From NCBI GenBank assembly GCA_963210315.1, contig OY723320.1, forward strand, positions 1,550,001 to 1,614,000: a stretch of 64,000 bases of DNA, given 5' to 3'. The position numbers and the translations under genes were made by a program. This stretch comes from Rhynchopus euleeides. Taxonomy: Eukaryota; Euglenozoa; Diplonemea; Diplonemida; Diplonemidae. Positions 30,997 through 41,282 of the stretch are shown piece after piece. The notes beneath the pieces were generated by a model, which was given only the letters and a program-made list of their open reading frames with translations, was not told the DNA's origin and searched no databases. Position 1 is the stretch's first letter; the number at the start of each line of letters is the position of its first letter.

Positions 30997-32369
30997 GTAT
31001 CATTGTGAGTGATCACACACCTGCACAGGCGCATGGAATCGTAAGATAATATTTGGGGCCGCTCGCCGATGGTAGGAGTCAGTGGAGGCACTTTGCGCAC
31101 GGTATTTTCATCCGTCAAGTGTTTCTGTTTCAGTTCATAGATCTGCAGATCACACCCCATCGTCTGCGGGGATCCCCCACGTGTCCACCTCTTGCGCTCA
31201 CCGTTGCCCTGTTCGAAGAGCTCGTCGGAGACGGTGACCCTGTGCGCATCCTGCTCATCAAACCAGTGTTCGAGAGAATGAGCATATGCCGAGCGAGTGA
31301 TCCCGGGATTTGCCCACTCCAACAAGAAAATCAGCACATGATAGCTGATCACAGCGAATAGAAACTCTTTGCGGCAGGAACCTGTTGAGAAGTATCGCAC
31401 TGGTATGTCTTGGTAGCGGAAGAAGATCAGTGATTGCATTGCGCAGCACAATGTCCGCTGATTCCCCACGGTGATGGCCTTCAAAGCAGCGAGTATCTCT
31501 CTTGCGTGCTTCCCAGTGAAATTTTTGCCCACTTTTCCAAGGATGGTTTCCTCCACCACTTTTGATCCCGGCAGCGTACGTAGAATGAGGCGCATGACAC
31601 CTTTCGTGTCGTGAAGGGGGGGGGGCGTCACGGTGTAGACAGGATTCGAGAATTTTGAAGCGATGCTACAAGTGAATCCTGCGGCATCCATCTCTTGGAT
31701 ACTACAGCGGTGGCAGTCATGCAGGTACTCCAAACGCTCGTCGATTCCTGTAAGGCAGAAGGCAGAACGATGCCCTGTCCCACCTACACCTTTGAAGAGT
31801 GACCACAACTCTAAGTGGTCACCCCCAAGCCGGAACTGGGTGATGGAAAAGGAGCAAGGCCCCTTCGTGAAGATCCCCTTCTGAACTGCCACAATCTGCC
31901 CCAAGGCATGGAGCATCCACCATTCGTAGAACAGGGGCTTGTGGCGGTCACACACTGTCAGAAAGCGGGACGCGGTGATCCCGTCCGTCAATGCGATTGC
32001 CAGTCGCTGCCTGCTCTTTCCTTGAAGGCTACCGGGTGTGTAGCCATCACCCGTGACCATGACTGTTGGTGGGGGGCGACCCGAGCGGATGGGGAAAGCC
32101 CTCAGCAGAAACTCGAGGCACCCCCGCATGTTCCCTAGCAGAGAGGGCGTCATCAGCCGGAGGGGAGCTTCATGCTTTACGAGGAGGGGGTATGAAAGCC
32201 CCATCGAGATCCCTGTCTCTCTGCGAACGAGTGAGCCCAGCCGTTCACAGTCGCGCAGAGACATGCCCAACTCTGCCCTGTGTTGTCGAATGATTTCACC
32301 GATTTCTGCTTGAATCCACAAAATGCGGAGGCGGCACAACGAGCGAGCCGCTGTATTCACCTGGCTCAC
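30978..32369 (-). CDS. Transposase-like protein, superfamily unknown
   Basis: An open frame of 463 residues without a proper ATG, overlapped at both ends by neighbouring frames. Visible landmarks are VMVTGDGYTPGSLQGKSRQR (candidate first Asp), a conserved-looking GGDHLELWSLFKGVGGTGHR (candidate second Asp with a following Gly-rich turn), and CHRCSIQEMDAAGF. The layout recalls RNase-H-fold DDE transposases in which a D-x-LW element precedes a Cys-rich insertion. That is pattern recognition, not a match to a named family. TIRs around it support the mobile-element role. Confidence 0.5.
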   Translation of the reverse strand: MSQVNTAARSLCRLRILWIQAEIGEIIRQHRAELGMSLRDCERLGSLVRRETGISMGLSYPLLVKHEAPLRLMTPSLLGNMRGCLEFLLRAFPIRSGRPPPTVMVTGDGYTPGSLQGKSRQRLAIALTDGITASRFLTVCDRHKPLFYEWWMLHALGQIVAVQKGIFTKGPCSFSITQFRLGGDHLELWSLFKGVGGTGHRSAFCLTGIDERLEYLHDCHRCSIQEMDAAGFTCSIASKFSNPVYTVTPPPLHDTKGVMRLILRTLPGSKVVEETILGKVGKNFTGKHAREILAALKAITVGNQRTLCCAMQSLIFFRYQDIPVRYFSTGSCRKEFLFAVISYHVLIFLLEWANPGITRSAYAHSLEHWFDEQDAHRVTVSDELFEQGNGERKRWTRGGSPQTMGCDLQIYELKQKHLTDENTVRKVPPLTPTIGERPQILSYDSMRLCRCVITHNDTWLKYH

Positions 32370-33046
32370 ACTGGTCCGAAGGACGGTCCCTGTAGAAGGT
32401 GTAGTCGACCTGCACCCCTTCCAGCGTCGCCGTCACCAGCTTGGCGAAGCCATTCTCGACGATGACGCTATAGTAGCGCCCGGTCTCCTGGTCGTGCACG
32501 CCCACAACGATGTGCTGCATCGCCCGCCACCGCCGCCACTGCCTTATTCTTCGGACGCGTCTCGGATGTGGAGGCTTGTGCCGATGCCTTGTACATCTTG
32601 ACCATATCCATGCTGTCCAGGTCCTCCACCACCAGCTTGAGGCGCGCGAAACCCTCCGACTTCTTCTGCGTTGGCGTGGGGAAGGGCTTCAGCGCGATGC
32701 CGTGGATGGCCATCTCACGGTTTCCTTCGATCCGAACCGTGTACAGGTCGCCGGAAACATCCTTCAGCGACTTGTAGGAAGCCAGCGCATCGTATTTGCG
32801 TTTCAGCACCGTTGTTATCACTCCACTCTTGGGGGGGATGGTGGTCACCAGCACCTTCTGCAGCATCTCCTTCAACACCGTGTGTTTAAACACCTCCCCC
32901 GTCTTCCTGGTGGTGTACAGGGCCACAAAGTCCTCCACAAGCTGCTGCAGCTGGCTTTCATGCCGCTCATCCTCCTTCCCCAGATCTCCGCTCTTTGTCC
33001 GCTTGCTGTTGCGCGTCGGTGTTGTGGTTGCCGTTCTCTTGCTCAT
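32296..33046 (-). CDS. Transposon ORF1, frame change at ~32.5 kb
   Basis: It starts at an ATG (33044-33046) with a basic Ser/Thr-rich N-terminus (SKRTATTTPTRNSKRTKSGD), then a helical region (QLQQLVEDFVALYTTRKTGE). The frame shifts by +1 near 32490-32520 into HIVVGVHDQETGRYYSVIVE, which ends at 32296 overlapping the transposase frame. Either two frameshifts or tiny introns join it to the transposase. DNA-binding N-terminal part of the transposase is a reasonable guess. No known family. Confidence 0.4.
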
Positions 33047-33159
33047 GTTGGAGGTGCAAAGGTCCTTTTGTAAGTGAGGGTGTGTGTGTGCAGCAGGGTA
33101 TGTGCTGGTCTGGGGTCGCGGGGGATAAACAAATGGAACAACACGGCTCGCCAGTGTTA

Positions 33160-33627
33160 CTGGGGGGGGGGCAAATACAAGGGTATACTCTTCTATTCAC
33201 CGTGCCAGCTTACGTAATTCAGGGTTTTCAAAAAATTGTTTTTTAGCTGAAAAGTTGTCTAGTATGCAAATACAAGAGTATATACTCTTGTATTTGCATA
33301 CTAGAAATATGGCCTCCGGGTGGGCCCTCATGGGGCAGCGGCGCCGAAGAGACAATACGAGCGTCCTCTTGGCCTTTCCCACCCCGAGGCGACTCCCACC
33401 CGACCGTGACGACTCCAGACAGGAGGCCCACTGGCCTGGGGGAGGTCATTGGAAGTACAAAATATGATGAAAACCCCACAAAAGTTCTTCAAAAGTCTAG
33501 TATGCAAATACAAGAGTATACTCTTGTATTTGCTCGGTGAACTTTTTAAAATCGCGATTTCTGGAGTACTCTTGTATTAGCATATACCCTTGTATTTGCA
33601 TATACTCTTGTATTTGCCCCCCCCCAG
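33160..33627. mobile_element. 468-bp MITE nested in the transposon
   Basis: Ends are CTGGGGGGGGGGCAAATACA and its near-exact complement, flanked by TA at 33158-33159 and 33628-33629. Subterminal GCAAATACAAGAGTATACTC words are repeated, including a perfect 46-bp palindrome at 33259-33304 and a second palindrome at about 33495-33540. It interrupts DNA just inside the right TIR of the 30085-33757 transposon, so it is the younger insertion. Confidence 0.75.
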
Positions 33628-33757
33628 TAAGGAAAGCTCGTAAATGACAAGTGGCACATGTAATTTTACAAGTGCCACTTGTAAATTTACATGTAAAAAT
33701 TTTTACATGTAAACCACTTGTAAAACCACTTGTAACAGTGGTTACTTCAGCGCCGTG

Positions 33758-34413
33758 TGTGTGGGGGGGAGAGGGGGGGGGGGGGGCGGCAATCACTCAA
33801 AATGCGGGGCTCCCTGCAGTTTTTCCCCAGAGGAGCCTGCTGTGGGGCCTGACTACAGAAATCTTACGAATGAGGGCTTGAGGGTTAGCACCCTCCTGTC
33901 TCAACACAGGACGCCTTTGAGACACAGGAGTGTGTGCTCAGCAAAAAAAAACGTAGTCAAGGAACTGTTCTCCCACAGTCGCTGGCCATCAATCCACTTT
34001 CTGGCAGGTCATCCGAGGCGTCACACCGGTGTGGGGGAGAGAGAGAGGGCGGTTTAAAAAATACCGGTGGATGCGTGTAATGCAAGCGACAGATTCCAGA
34101 AGTGCCTCCGTAGTATTTCTGGGTGTTCGACGTGAATTCGTGCTGATCAAACGGGAAAAAGAAATCTCGTTTTTTTACCCACCGTCTTTCTCCGCGAGGT
34201 GGGGATGGCCGGGGAAGGGGATAGTGCCACAGGGAGCTCATAGTGAGTGGGGTCTGACCCAACGTTGCATACCACGCGGCTGAATCGCCTTGGCACCCCA
34301 ATCTTACCTACCCCAATGGGGGGCTGACACACAAACACAAACACTCGCACACACTCTGCGGGGGTGGGGGGATAACCCCATCTTCAAAATTGAGCAACAC
34401 GCAACACACAGCC
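33758..34413. other. Intergenic, no gene recognised
   Basis: Starts with a G-rich run (33761-33787). One open plus-strand frame at 34029-34283 is not domain-like. Nothing else can be supported. Confidence 0.4.
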
Positions 34414-34436
34414 AAAGGTTGCGCTAGCCAGACACC
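34414..34436 (+). promoter_or_regulatory. Conserved 23-bp element upstream of PRPF31
   Basis: Matches 3649-3671 at 21 of 23 positions (core AGGTTGCGCTAGCCAGAC), 130 bp before the PRPF31 start codon. Surrounded by CA-rich leader sequence as in the V-ATPase case. Confidence 0.45.
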
Positions 34437-34566
34437 AACACACAGCCAGCCCCACGTGACACAGCACCACCCTGACAGACAGCAACACGCGGGACAGGGT
34501 CCGCTCCTCCCCATCTGGAAGGTTCAGCTCTCTCTTCTCTCTCCCTCCCAAGACAAGGGGGGCATC

Positions 34567-36147
34567 ATGGCGGAGGAACCGTCCCCAGAAGTGGATGTCG
34601 GTGTGGGTGCGGCTGCGCTTAGCGATGACGAGGTGGGGTCCGACATCGACCTTGGGGATGAGGATGATGACGACGACGATGAGGTGTTGCAGGACATGCT
34701 CCGTTATGACTCTGTCGACGAGGTGGCAAAGGTGCTGCACAGCAAGCAGCTGGGAAAGCTTCTGGAGTCGATTGAAGCAGCCATGACCCCCGCCGATGCC
34801 GCCGCCGCCACCGCCACCACCGCGCTGGCCGTGGGCAGCTCGGAGTACCTCCTGCTGCAGGATGCGAACCAGATGATGCAGTCGCTCGAGGCTGACATGC
34901 GCAAAACCGCAAAGTTTATGATAGATCACTACCACGTCCATCTCCCCGAGCTGGAGCAGATGGTGCCCGACCCGGTTCTGTACGCAAAGGTTGCGCTGGC
35001 GGTGCGCGACACCACCGACCTGGACCCGATCCGGAAGGAGCTGGAGGGGTTTCTCGAGCAGAAGGTCGTGCTCAGTCTGAGTTACACCCTGTCGCGCCGC
35101 CGAGATCAGCACATCGGGGAGGACGGGTGGGAGCGGGTGAAGGGCGCTGCGGAGATGACGCTGCAGCTGCACGACGCGCGCCAGATGCTCCTGGAGTACG
35201 TCATCAGCCGGATGAGCCGCCTGGCCCCCAACCTGTCGTCCCTCGTTGGCACGGAGGTTGCCTCGCAGCTCGTCTGTGCCGCAGGCGGGCTGGCACCCCT
35301 TGCGAAGCTCAACTCCAACATCATCCGCACCCTGGGCAAGCGGCGCAGGAGCAGCACGACTGTGTCAGGCAGGGAGCTCCTGCACGCCGGTGCGATCGGG
35401 ATGTGCGACATCGTGCAGGGCATCCCAGCGACGCTGCCCCAAGACAGGCGGAAGGCCGCCTCGATGGTGGGCAACAAGGTCGCGCTTGCCGTCCGCTGTG
35501 ACTCGCAGGGTGGGGCGAGCGGCGACTATGGGAAGAAGCTGCATGCCGACATCATGAAGGCGGTTGCCGCTTGGAGGAAGCCGACTGCGGCACGCGAGAG
35601 GGAGAAGGCTATAAAGGCGCCTCAGGATCGCACCAAGAAGCGGCGCGGCGGTGTGAAGGCGAGGAAGGCCAAGGAGAGCTACCGTGAGACGGAGATTGCG
35701 CAGAAGCTGAACCGCGTGGAGCTGGGGAAGCTGGAGGATGACGACTACATGAATGAGGGGGATGTGAACACAGCGGCGATGAAGCGTGCGCTGGAGGGGA
35801 TGAAGGCGGAGACCTTCATGCCGCCGAAGAAGATGAAGCGGACGGAGAAGGCTGCTGCGGCGCGGAGCTCCGGCATCGCGACAACGATTGCCTTCACCCC
35901 TGTGGATGGGTCCGACGATTCGGCATTCGCGTCGTCGCGCCCCGAAGCAAGCAAAAGCACGTCACGGTACTTCGGCAGCTCCTCCACCTTCCAGGTATGT
36001 TTCATGTGAAGCTCAGATGCCAATCAACACACGTCGTTTAGCTCGCCCCCCTGCACCTGTGATGCCCACCTGAGATGCACACACGCCCCTCCACTGTTTT
36101 CCGCACCACAACAGAGGCTGCAGCCGCCTGCGCCGAAGAAGCCCTAG
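34567..36147 (+). CDS. PRPF31: U4/U6 snRNP protein PRPF31
   Basis: Binds the U4 snRNA-15.5K complex and joins U4/U6 to U5 in the tri-snRNP in the nucleus. Two exons: 34567-35994 and 36115-36147, with a GTATGT...ACAACAG intron of 120 bp, giving 486 residues against 499 in human. Domains: an acidic N-terminus (GDEDDDDDDEVLQDML), the NOSIC/Nop core with HLPELEQMVPDPVLYAKVAL, SRMSRLAPNLSSLVGTEVAS, GGLAPLAKL and HAGAIGMCDIVQGIPATLPQ, then the basic KKRRGGVKARKAKE. The typical C-terminal SSGIATTIAFTPVDG and RYFGSSSTF follow. The last exon adds RLQPPAPKKP. The ATG follows a pyrimidine tract ending CCTCCCAAG. Confidence 0.93.
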
Positions 36148-36357
36148 ATATCTACAAGTTGAGCTTGGCGGATCAGAGTGACCCCCAGTGGCCCCGTTCT
36201 GCCTGGCGATGGCGAGGGTGCTGCTGAGTGGTGTCGCAACGCGCCTCGCCCTCCCCCTAGCCTCCTTTCCTCCGGCCCCCTGCCTTAGCAGGGGGCTGCA
36301 ATATCTCTGCTGCAAACCACACAGCACGGTAAGGAAGGGCCGTTGTCGCCCTTCGTG
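36148..36357. other. PRPF31 3' flank
   Basis: Short intergenic stretch up to the hAT insertion site. A short hairpin (AGGGGGCTGCAA region) is visible; nothing else. Confidence 0.4.
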
Positions 36358-36363
36358 ATTTAA

Positions 36364-39300
36364 CACGGTTTGCCCCCCGGGCGGGATCCCGGGCGGGCCC
36401 GGCCGGGTTCCGGGAAATTCCGGGATTCCCGGGATTCCCGGGATTTCCCGGCCGGGAATCCCGGGATCCCGGGATCCCGGCCGGGAAATCCCGGGATGAC
36501 CCCGGGGTATCCCGGGGTCATCCCGGGACCCCCCCGGGGTCAGGTGTAGGTGGGTGGTAAGATGACTTGAGAGTTTTGCACATTGCACATTGCACGCTGC
36601 CGTTGCCCCCTTCCCCTTTGCGATCCACCCGATGTCATTAGTTTTTGCTGGACCCGACTATTTCACCTCACATATACCGCACGTGACTTGGACCCCACAA
36701 CCCCGCCCCGCCCCCCCCCCCCCCCCACGTAACTGCGCCGCATACACACACCCGGCAGAGAAACCTTCCACAACAGCAAACATGCACCGTACTCTTTTGT
36801 TACTCCTCATTTTTTTTTCCTTCCTGCTCGTTGGTGATGCAGCACCAGGGCAGAAAGGAGGGAAGAGGGCGAGGGATGATGCGGATGACGGCGACAGCGA
36901 TGGCGACGGCGGCAAGAGCCGCAAGCAACCTCGCCGAGGCAAGGCGGAGGTAGCGGCCCCGGAACCGGACCCCACCACTGACAACGACGACGACGACGAC
37001 GACATCGACGACGCCATTGAGGCGGTGCTGAAGGAGGTGAAGCGGAAGAGGCAGCCGCTGATCGATTTGGCCGTCGCTGAAGGGGTCCTCACAGAGAATG
37101 AGAAAGCCCCCCTCATGCCGAAGATCGCCCGCCTGATTGCTCTCGGACGGAAGAAGAAGGAGCTCGCCGCCAGCGCAGTGGCCTTGCGCACGCCGACGGG
37201 GAAGTTGCGCCGCCCGGCAAAGGCCGCCCTCGCCGAGAGCCTCAGCAGCCAAGCTGACCTGACCCCCCCGAAGCTGCAGCCTGCCCAGTCTTTGTCGACC
37301 CGCTTCTCCGAGTTCAAGTGGCTTTCAGTCAAGACGAAAGCGGAGGCCACGACCGACGGGTACAGGTTCGCGAAGGCCACGGCGAGATGCTGCGACGAGC
37401 AGGAGGTGCCCGTGTGTGCTCCGTGCAAGTGGGCGTTTGCACCCGGCGTCGACAGGCACGACCTCACGAGCCACGTGGGTACGAAGGGCCACGGTCGCAA
37501 TGCAACGACCCCAGTCGACGCCTCAACGCCAAACCGTGACGCATCCACACCAGCAGCCGACCGATCCACACCAGCAGCCGACCGATCCACACCTTCGAGC
37601 AACCGACCCGCACCAGCAAACTCCAACGTCCGGGAAACGCTGCTGGAGGTGTGCACGATGGCAGGGCTCTCGTTTCGTGGCGCGACGCAGGTCTTCCGTG
37701 CCGTCTCTGGGCTCACCATCCCAGAAGACGTCAACATGCAGAAGGTCTGGCAGAGGAGCGGGGCGACCGTCTACGACAACCACCTCGACACGATTGCCGA
37801 TATGCTCGCAGGACAAGATCTGAGCATCGTCCACGACTGTGGTTCGACGATCCAGGGTCAGAATGTCGTGTTGTTCATTGCACAGACCGCTACAACGTCC
37901 GTTGCGCTGCCGCTACAGTATTCGGATGTCCCGTTTACAGGTCTTACGGTGCGCACCGCGCTGGAGGAATCTCTCGCTGCTGTCGGTGTGGGGATTGAAC
38001 AGGTGAGGGTCGTGCGCAGCGATCGTGGTGGGTCGAACGTGAAGATGTCGCGCGACCTAGCAGGAGAGGCTCACATCCCGTACGTATCCTGCCTGGCTCA
38101 CCTGCTGAACAACACCCTTTCCGATGTTCGTCGGATGATGAAGGCCGCCGAGGACCCCCTGCTCGACTTCTTCCACCTCACGAACTACGTGTTTGGTGAC
38201 GCGAAAAAGCAGAACAAGTGGCGGGACCACCAAAGAAGTGTGCAGAGCGACCCCCAGACACACACGGCGGGTGTCCTATTGGCGAAGCTGCGGAAGCAGT
38301 CGGCATCGACGACAACGCGGGAACAGGACAAACTTCTGGACAAGATGAAGGGCCTCTGCAAGGCCGCGGTGACCGAGGCGCACAAGGATGCGATTGCCAA
38401 CGCAAAGACGTTTGGGGAGCTTTGCAGCTTGATGTCTGCAGCACACGCCGACATGAAGAGCACTCTGCAGGAGGCGGTGGCCATCAAACGTGCACCCCGG
38501 ATCTACGACACACGCTTCGTCAGCATGCTCGACTGCGCGGAGCACTTTGAAGAGCGTGTCGCCATGCTGTACTCGTACATGGCTACCGGGATTGGCAATG
38601 CCTACACTCCCCCCACGTTCGAGAAGCTTGCTGTGCTGCTGAAGACCGTCGGTTCTGAGGCGCTTCAGGACATGCTGACGGAGTTCGTCCGTGCCGCGGC
38701 GCCGGTAAGAGCCGCTTTGTCGCGGTACAGCAACGCGCAGGCACCCGGGACGGTTGGATCGGCGACGATCTACGCGGAGGTGGAGGAGCTGATCGACATC
38801 CTCCAGAGGGCGAGCACGGGGGATGGACTCGCAGCCCGCGTGTCCAAGACCTTCTACAACGGTCTGCAGAGCCGGTGGCGCGAATCCTCGGAAACGGGCC
38901 GGGGGTTCTACCTCTCTGTGCGCCAGCTTTGTGTATATCGTATTCCTTGCTGTCTGTGTCTGACGTCTTGTTCTGCAGCTGTGAGACGTCGTATGATGCT
39001 GATTGCCCTCCGATGCCATCAGCTGCTTTGGAGTCACGAGGGTATTGTGGCTCCCTTCGGAGGTTGTTGTTGCAGTGCATGTACTGCTTTTGTGTTTGTA
39101 GTTTGCCGGATCAGAAAGTCAGGAGAAGCGAATCGCGCGGCGCCCCAGCCCCAGACCCCAGCCCCTGCCACTTGCCACTTGTGTGCTGCCTTCGTGTGTG
39201 CGCCTGTGCCTCCCTGTTCTGCATTTGGTTGCCCTCGCGGGTATCACGATACAGAGCAGTCCACCCCCTCCCCCCCCCAAAAATCGTTCGCATCATCTTG

Positions 39301-40726
39301 GCGCCCATTCCTTCCACTTTCTGTGGATGTGTTTGGTATTTCCGAACGGAATTTTCCAGCGTCAAGACTGATACCTCGCCGTTTTCGAGTCAGTCACTTC
39401 CACCGCCGCTGCGATTTGCGTACCGGTAGTTGTGCAGAAATGCTAACATTTAATTTGCTCTGTGGAACCTGGACTGCACCTTCTGGGATGTGAGTCTGTA
39501 GATAGTTGGACAGTTGCAGTACCCATCTGTTAGAAAGCTGAAAGGAACCTTGTCGGGCGATCAAGGACGACTGAGGGTTCAGTTTGAGTTTAATGTGGTC
39601 CAAGGGTACAACAGACATCACTGCTTGCAGATCCCTCTTGCTTGTCCCTCTGGTAACTTCCAACGGCTCAAACTCCTCGACTTCCTTGGGTGGGCATTTG
39701 CCATACCTGACGTAAAACAGTGATGCTTCGTGCTAGTGGTGAACCTGACGTTAGTAAAGGAAGGGTGCTGCGGCTGTCCACGAGGGGCTCTGATGCCTCC
39801 TCACGGTGCCTGGTTGGTCGGTTCAGGTGAAACAGAGCAAATTTAGTGTTAGGGGGATGCCTCTGGTCAAGGCCTTTTCACAAAAATTGACCCACGGCGC
39901 CGAGTTGGGCCGTTGGTTCCTGGTTGTAGCTCGGTCTACGCCAGGTTCCACACCCCGTCATCGCAAAACGTACGCATACACAGAGGCAAAACACAACAGC
40001 CTCTGTGGTACGGGAGCATGGCGGGAGGAAATTTTGCCTTTTGGTCAAATAGGCACCCTTTTGTAATCACTTGACCCGCAGGGTGGCTGAGTCTTATCAG
40101 ACAGGCCGACCTACATGTTGATCAGTGGAACCACACAACCTGTTCAACCTGCCCCCGGGGTGGCTGAGTCCACCCCTGCCGTAGCGTAAGATAAGCCTAC
40201 GTCGACCCTCGTCGTCCTCTTCGTCGTCCTAGGACTGTGGAGTTCAGCAACCAGGAGGATGCGGAACTGCTGTGAGCTGCACACTCTCTTGACACACCTG
40301 CACGTATCTGCGTTACACTCGTGGTAACCCCGAACCCTGTATTTATACAGGAGACTTCCATCTGGGACAGTTTCTGTTCCAGATGAGCTTTGACAGTGGT
40401 AGCCATCTTTGCTATGGAGCCATCGTCATTGCTATCGTCGTCACTCGGACCCATGAGCAGTGGATACAATTGGTGTGGAAGGAGAGGGTGCGGTTCTGGA
40501 TCAGCAGGTCTGAATCTGAAACTGGGGACTGAAAGCCATAGGTCTGAGATGACCTCGGTCCAAGCGACCTGAGACTGAGAACCCCCGGGATTCCCGGCCG
40601 GACCCCGGCCGGACCCGGCCGGGATTTCCCCGGGATCCCGGCCGGGATTTCAAAATCCCGGTCCCGGGCCCGGAATTTCCGGGCCCGGCCGGGGTTTCCC
40701 GGGATCCTGCCGGGGGGCAAACCGTG
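36364..40726 (+). mobile_element. hAT-like transposon, 4.36 kb
   Basis: Terminal inverted repeats begin CACGGTTTGCCCCCCGG, perfect for 17 bp and then imperfect. They run into about 150 bp of CCCGGGATCCCGGCCGGG palindromes at both ends (36376-36535 and 40580-40712). ATTTAA directly repeats at 36358-36363 and 40727-40732 as a 6-bp target duplication; extending to TGATTTAA gives 8 bp if the right TIR is trimmed. The transposase frame lies inside on the plus strand. From 39494 to 40570 I see no further gene. Confidence 0.8.
36782..39493 (+). CDS. hAT-superfamily transposase, 3' end uncertain
   Basis: Open for 903 codons from the ATG. After a hydrophobic start comes a basic/acidic linker with DDDDDDIDDAIEAV, and then a C2HH finger (VCAPCKWAFAPGVDRHDLTS with H-x5-H) like BED/CGGBP1-type hAT fingers. 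The RNase-H core shows IVHDCGSTIQGQNVVLFIAQ (first Asp), VVRSDRGGSNVKMS (second Asp), SCLAHLLNNTLSDV (the C..H element) and RIYDTRFVSMLDCAEHFEER. No C-terminal dimerisation motif is seen. After about 38930 the frame loses protein character, so a terminal intron or decay is likely. The apparent signal peptide (residues 4-17) coincides with a pyrimidine tract ending GATGCAG and may be a splice site instead. Confidence 0.75.
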   Translation: MHRTLLLLLIFFSFLLVGDAAPGQKGGKRARDDADDGDSDGDGGKSRKQPRRGKAEVAAPEPDPTTDNDDDDDDIDDAIEAVLKEVKRKRQPLIDLAVAEGVLTENEKAPLMPKIARLIALGRKKKELAASAVALRTPTGKLRRPAKAALAESLSSQADLTPPKLQPAQSLSTRFSEFKWLSVKTKAEATTDGYRFAKATARCCDEQEVPVCAPCKWAFAPGVDRHDLTSHVGTKGHGRNATTPVDASTPNRDASTPAADRSTPAADRSTPSSNRPAPANSNVRETLLEVCTMAGLSFRGATQVFRAVSGLTIPEDVNMQKVWQRSGATVYDNHLDTIADMLAGQDLSIVHDCGSTIQGQNVVLFIAQTATTSVALPLQYSDVPFTGLTVRTALEESLAAVGVGIEQVRVVRSDRGGSNVKMSRDLAGEAHIPYVSCLAHLLNNTLSDVRRMMKAAEDPLLDFFHLTNYVFGDAKKQNKWRDHQRSVQSDPQTHTAGVLLAKLRKQSASTTTREQDKLLDKMKGLCKAAVTEAHKDAIANAKTFGELCSLMSAAHADMKSTLQEAVAIKRAPRIYDTRFVSMLDCAEHFEERVAMLYSYMATGIGNAYTPPTFEKLAVLLKTVGSEALQDMLTEFVRAAAPVRAALSRYSNAQAPGTVGSATIYAEVEELIDILQRASTGDGLAARVSKTFYNGLQSRWRESSETGRGFYLSVRQLCVYRIPCCLCLTSCSAAVRRRMMLIALRCHQLLWSHEGIVAPFGGCCCSACTAFVFVVCRIRKSGEANRAAPQPQTPAPATCHLCAAFVCAPVPPCSAFGCPRGYHDTEQSTPSPPQKSFASSWRPFLPLSVDVFGISERNFPASRLIPRRFRVSHFHRRCDLRTGSCAEMLTFNLLCGTWTAPSGM

Positions 40727-40732
40727 ATTTAA

Positions 40733-41282
40733 GTTGTGTGCCCCGAAAAGGGGGGGCGGGGGGAGATGAGAAAGAATGGGGAAGAACGCGCCTCGAGGGT
40801 TTGTTCTGGGGGGGCCTGGGCTCGGATGTGCAGAAGAGCGAGCCTCACAGGGCGAATGCCTCCTCTGGGTGGCACGCGAGAATTGGGGGTGGGCGGTTCG
40901 ACGAGGGCTCGTGGGAGGTGAAGGGTGGGGAAGGGGCTAGCTCTGTGCGCAATGTGTGTCGGTGTCTTCCCTGTGGCCCTGTGGCCCTGTGTTGCGTTGT
41001 TGCCGTTCTTGGCACCGCGGTCTTGGCGCCGCGGTGCTCTCGTGCCTCCCAAGCACCGCACCCCTGACCCATGCCCTGTTGGAGGCAGCTGTGTGCAGCG
41101 CGTCTGAGAGGAGAGGGAGGCGAGAGGACTGACGCAGCTGCTCTCTGCAGACTGCTCCCACTGCCCCTTCCACTGCTGAGAATATGGCCACGTCCCTCGT
41201 CCTCAGCCCCGAGCCCCAACTCCGTCCCGCCTGGGCTTCACCCTTACAATAGCGTGTTGAGTGGGGTCAGAGGACTTTTTTC
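40733..41282. other. Intergenic, no gene recognised
   Basis: GC-rich with G runs. Contains a short imperfect CCCTGTGGCCCTGTGG repeat at about 40970. Ends at the dispersed repeat at 41283. Confidence 0.4.

Larger units (their letters stand above)
30085..33757 (-). mobile_element. Unassigned DNA transposon with ~150-bp TIRs
   Basis: Both ends start CACGGCGCTGAAGTAA in inverted orientation and continue for about 100-150 bp with inverted runs of ACAAGTGGCACTTGTAA and TTACATGTAAA subrepeats. Flanking octamers TGTGCGTG and TGTGTGGG are a possible but imperfect target duplication. Inside, overlapping minus-strand frames run from 33046 to 30412. An unrelated MITE (33160-33627) is nested near the right end. 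I cannot place it in a named superfamily. Confidence 0.65.

Noticed and set aside
36658..37737. 359-residue minus-strand open frame
   Set aside because: Antisense of the hAT transposase; Ser-rich reading of its codons.
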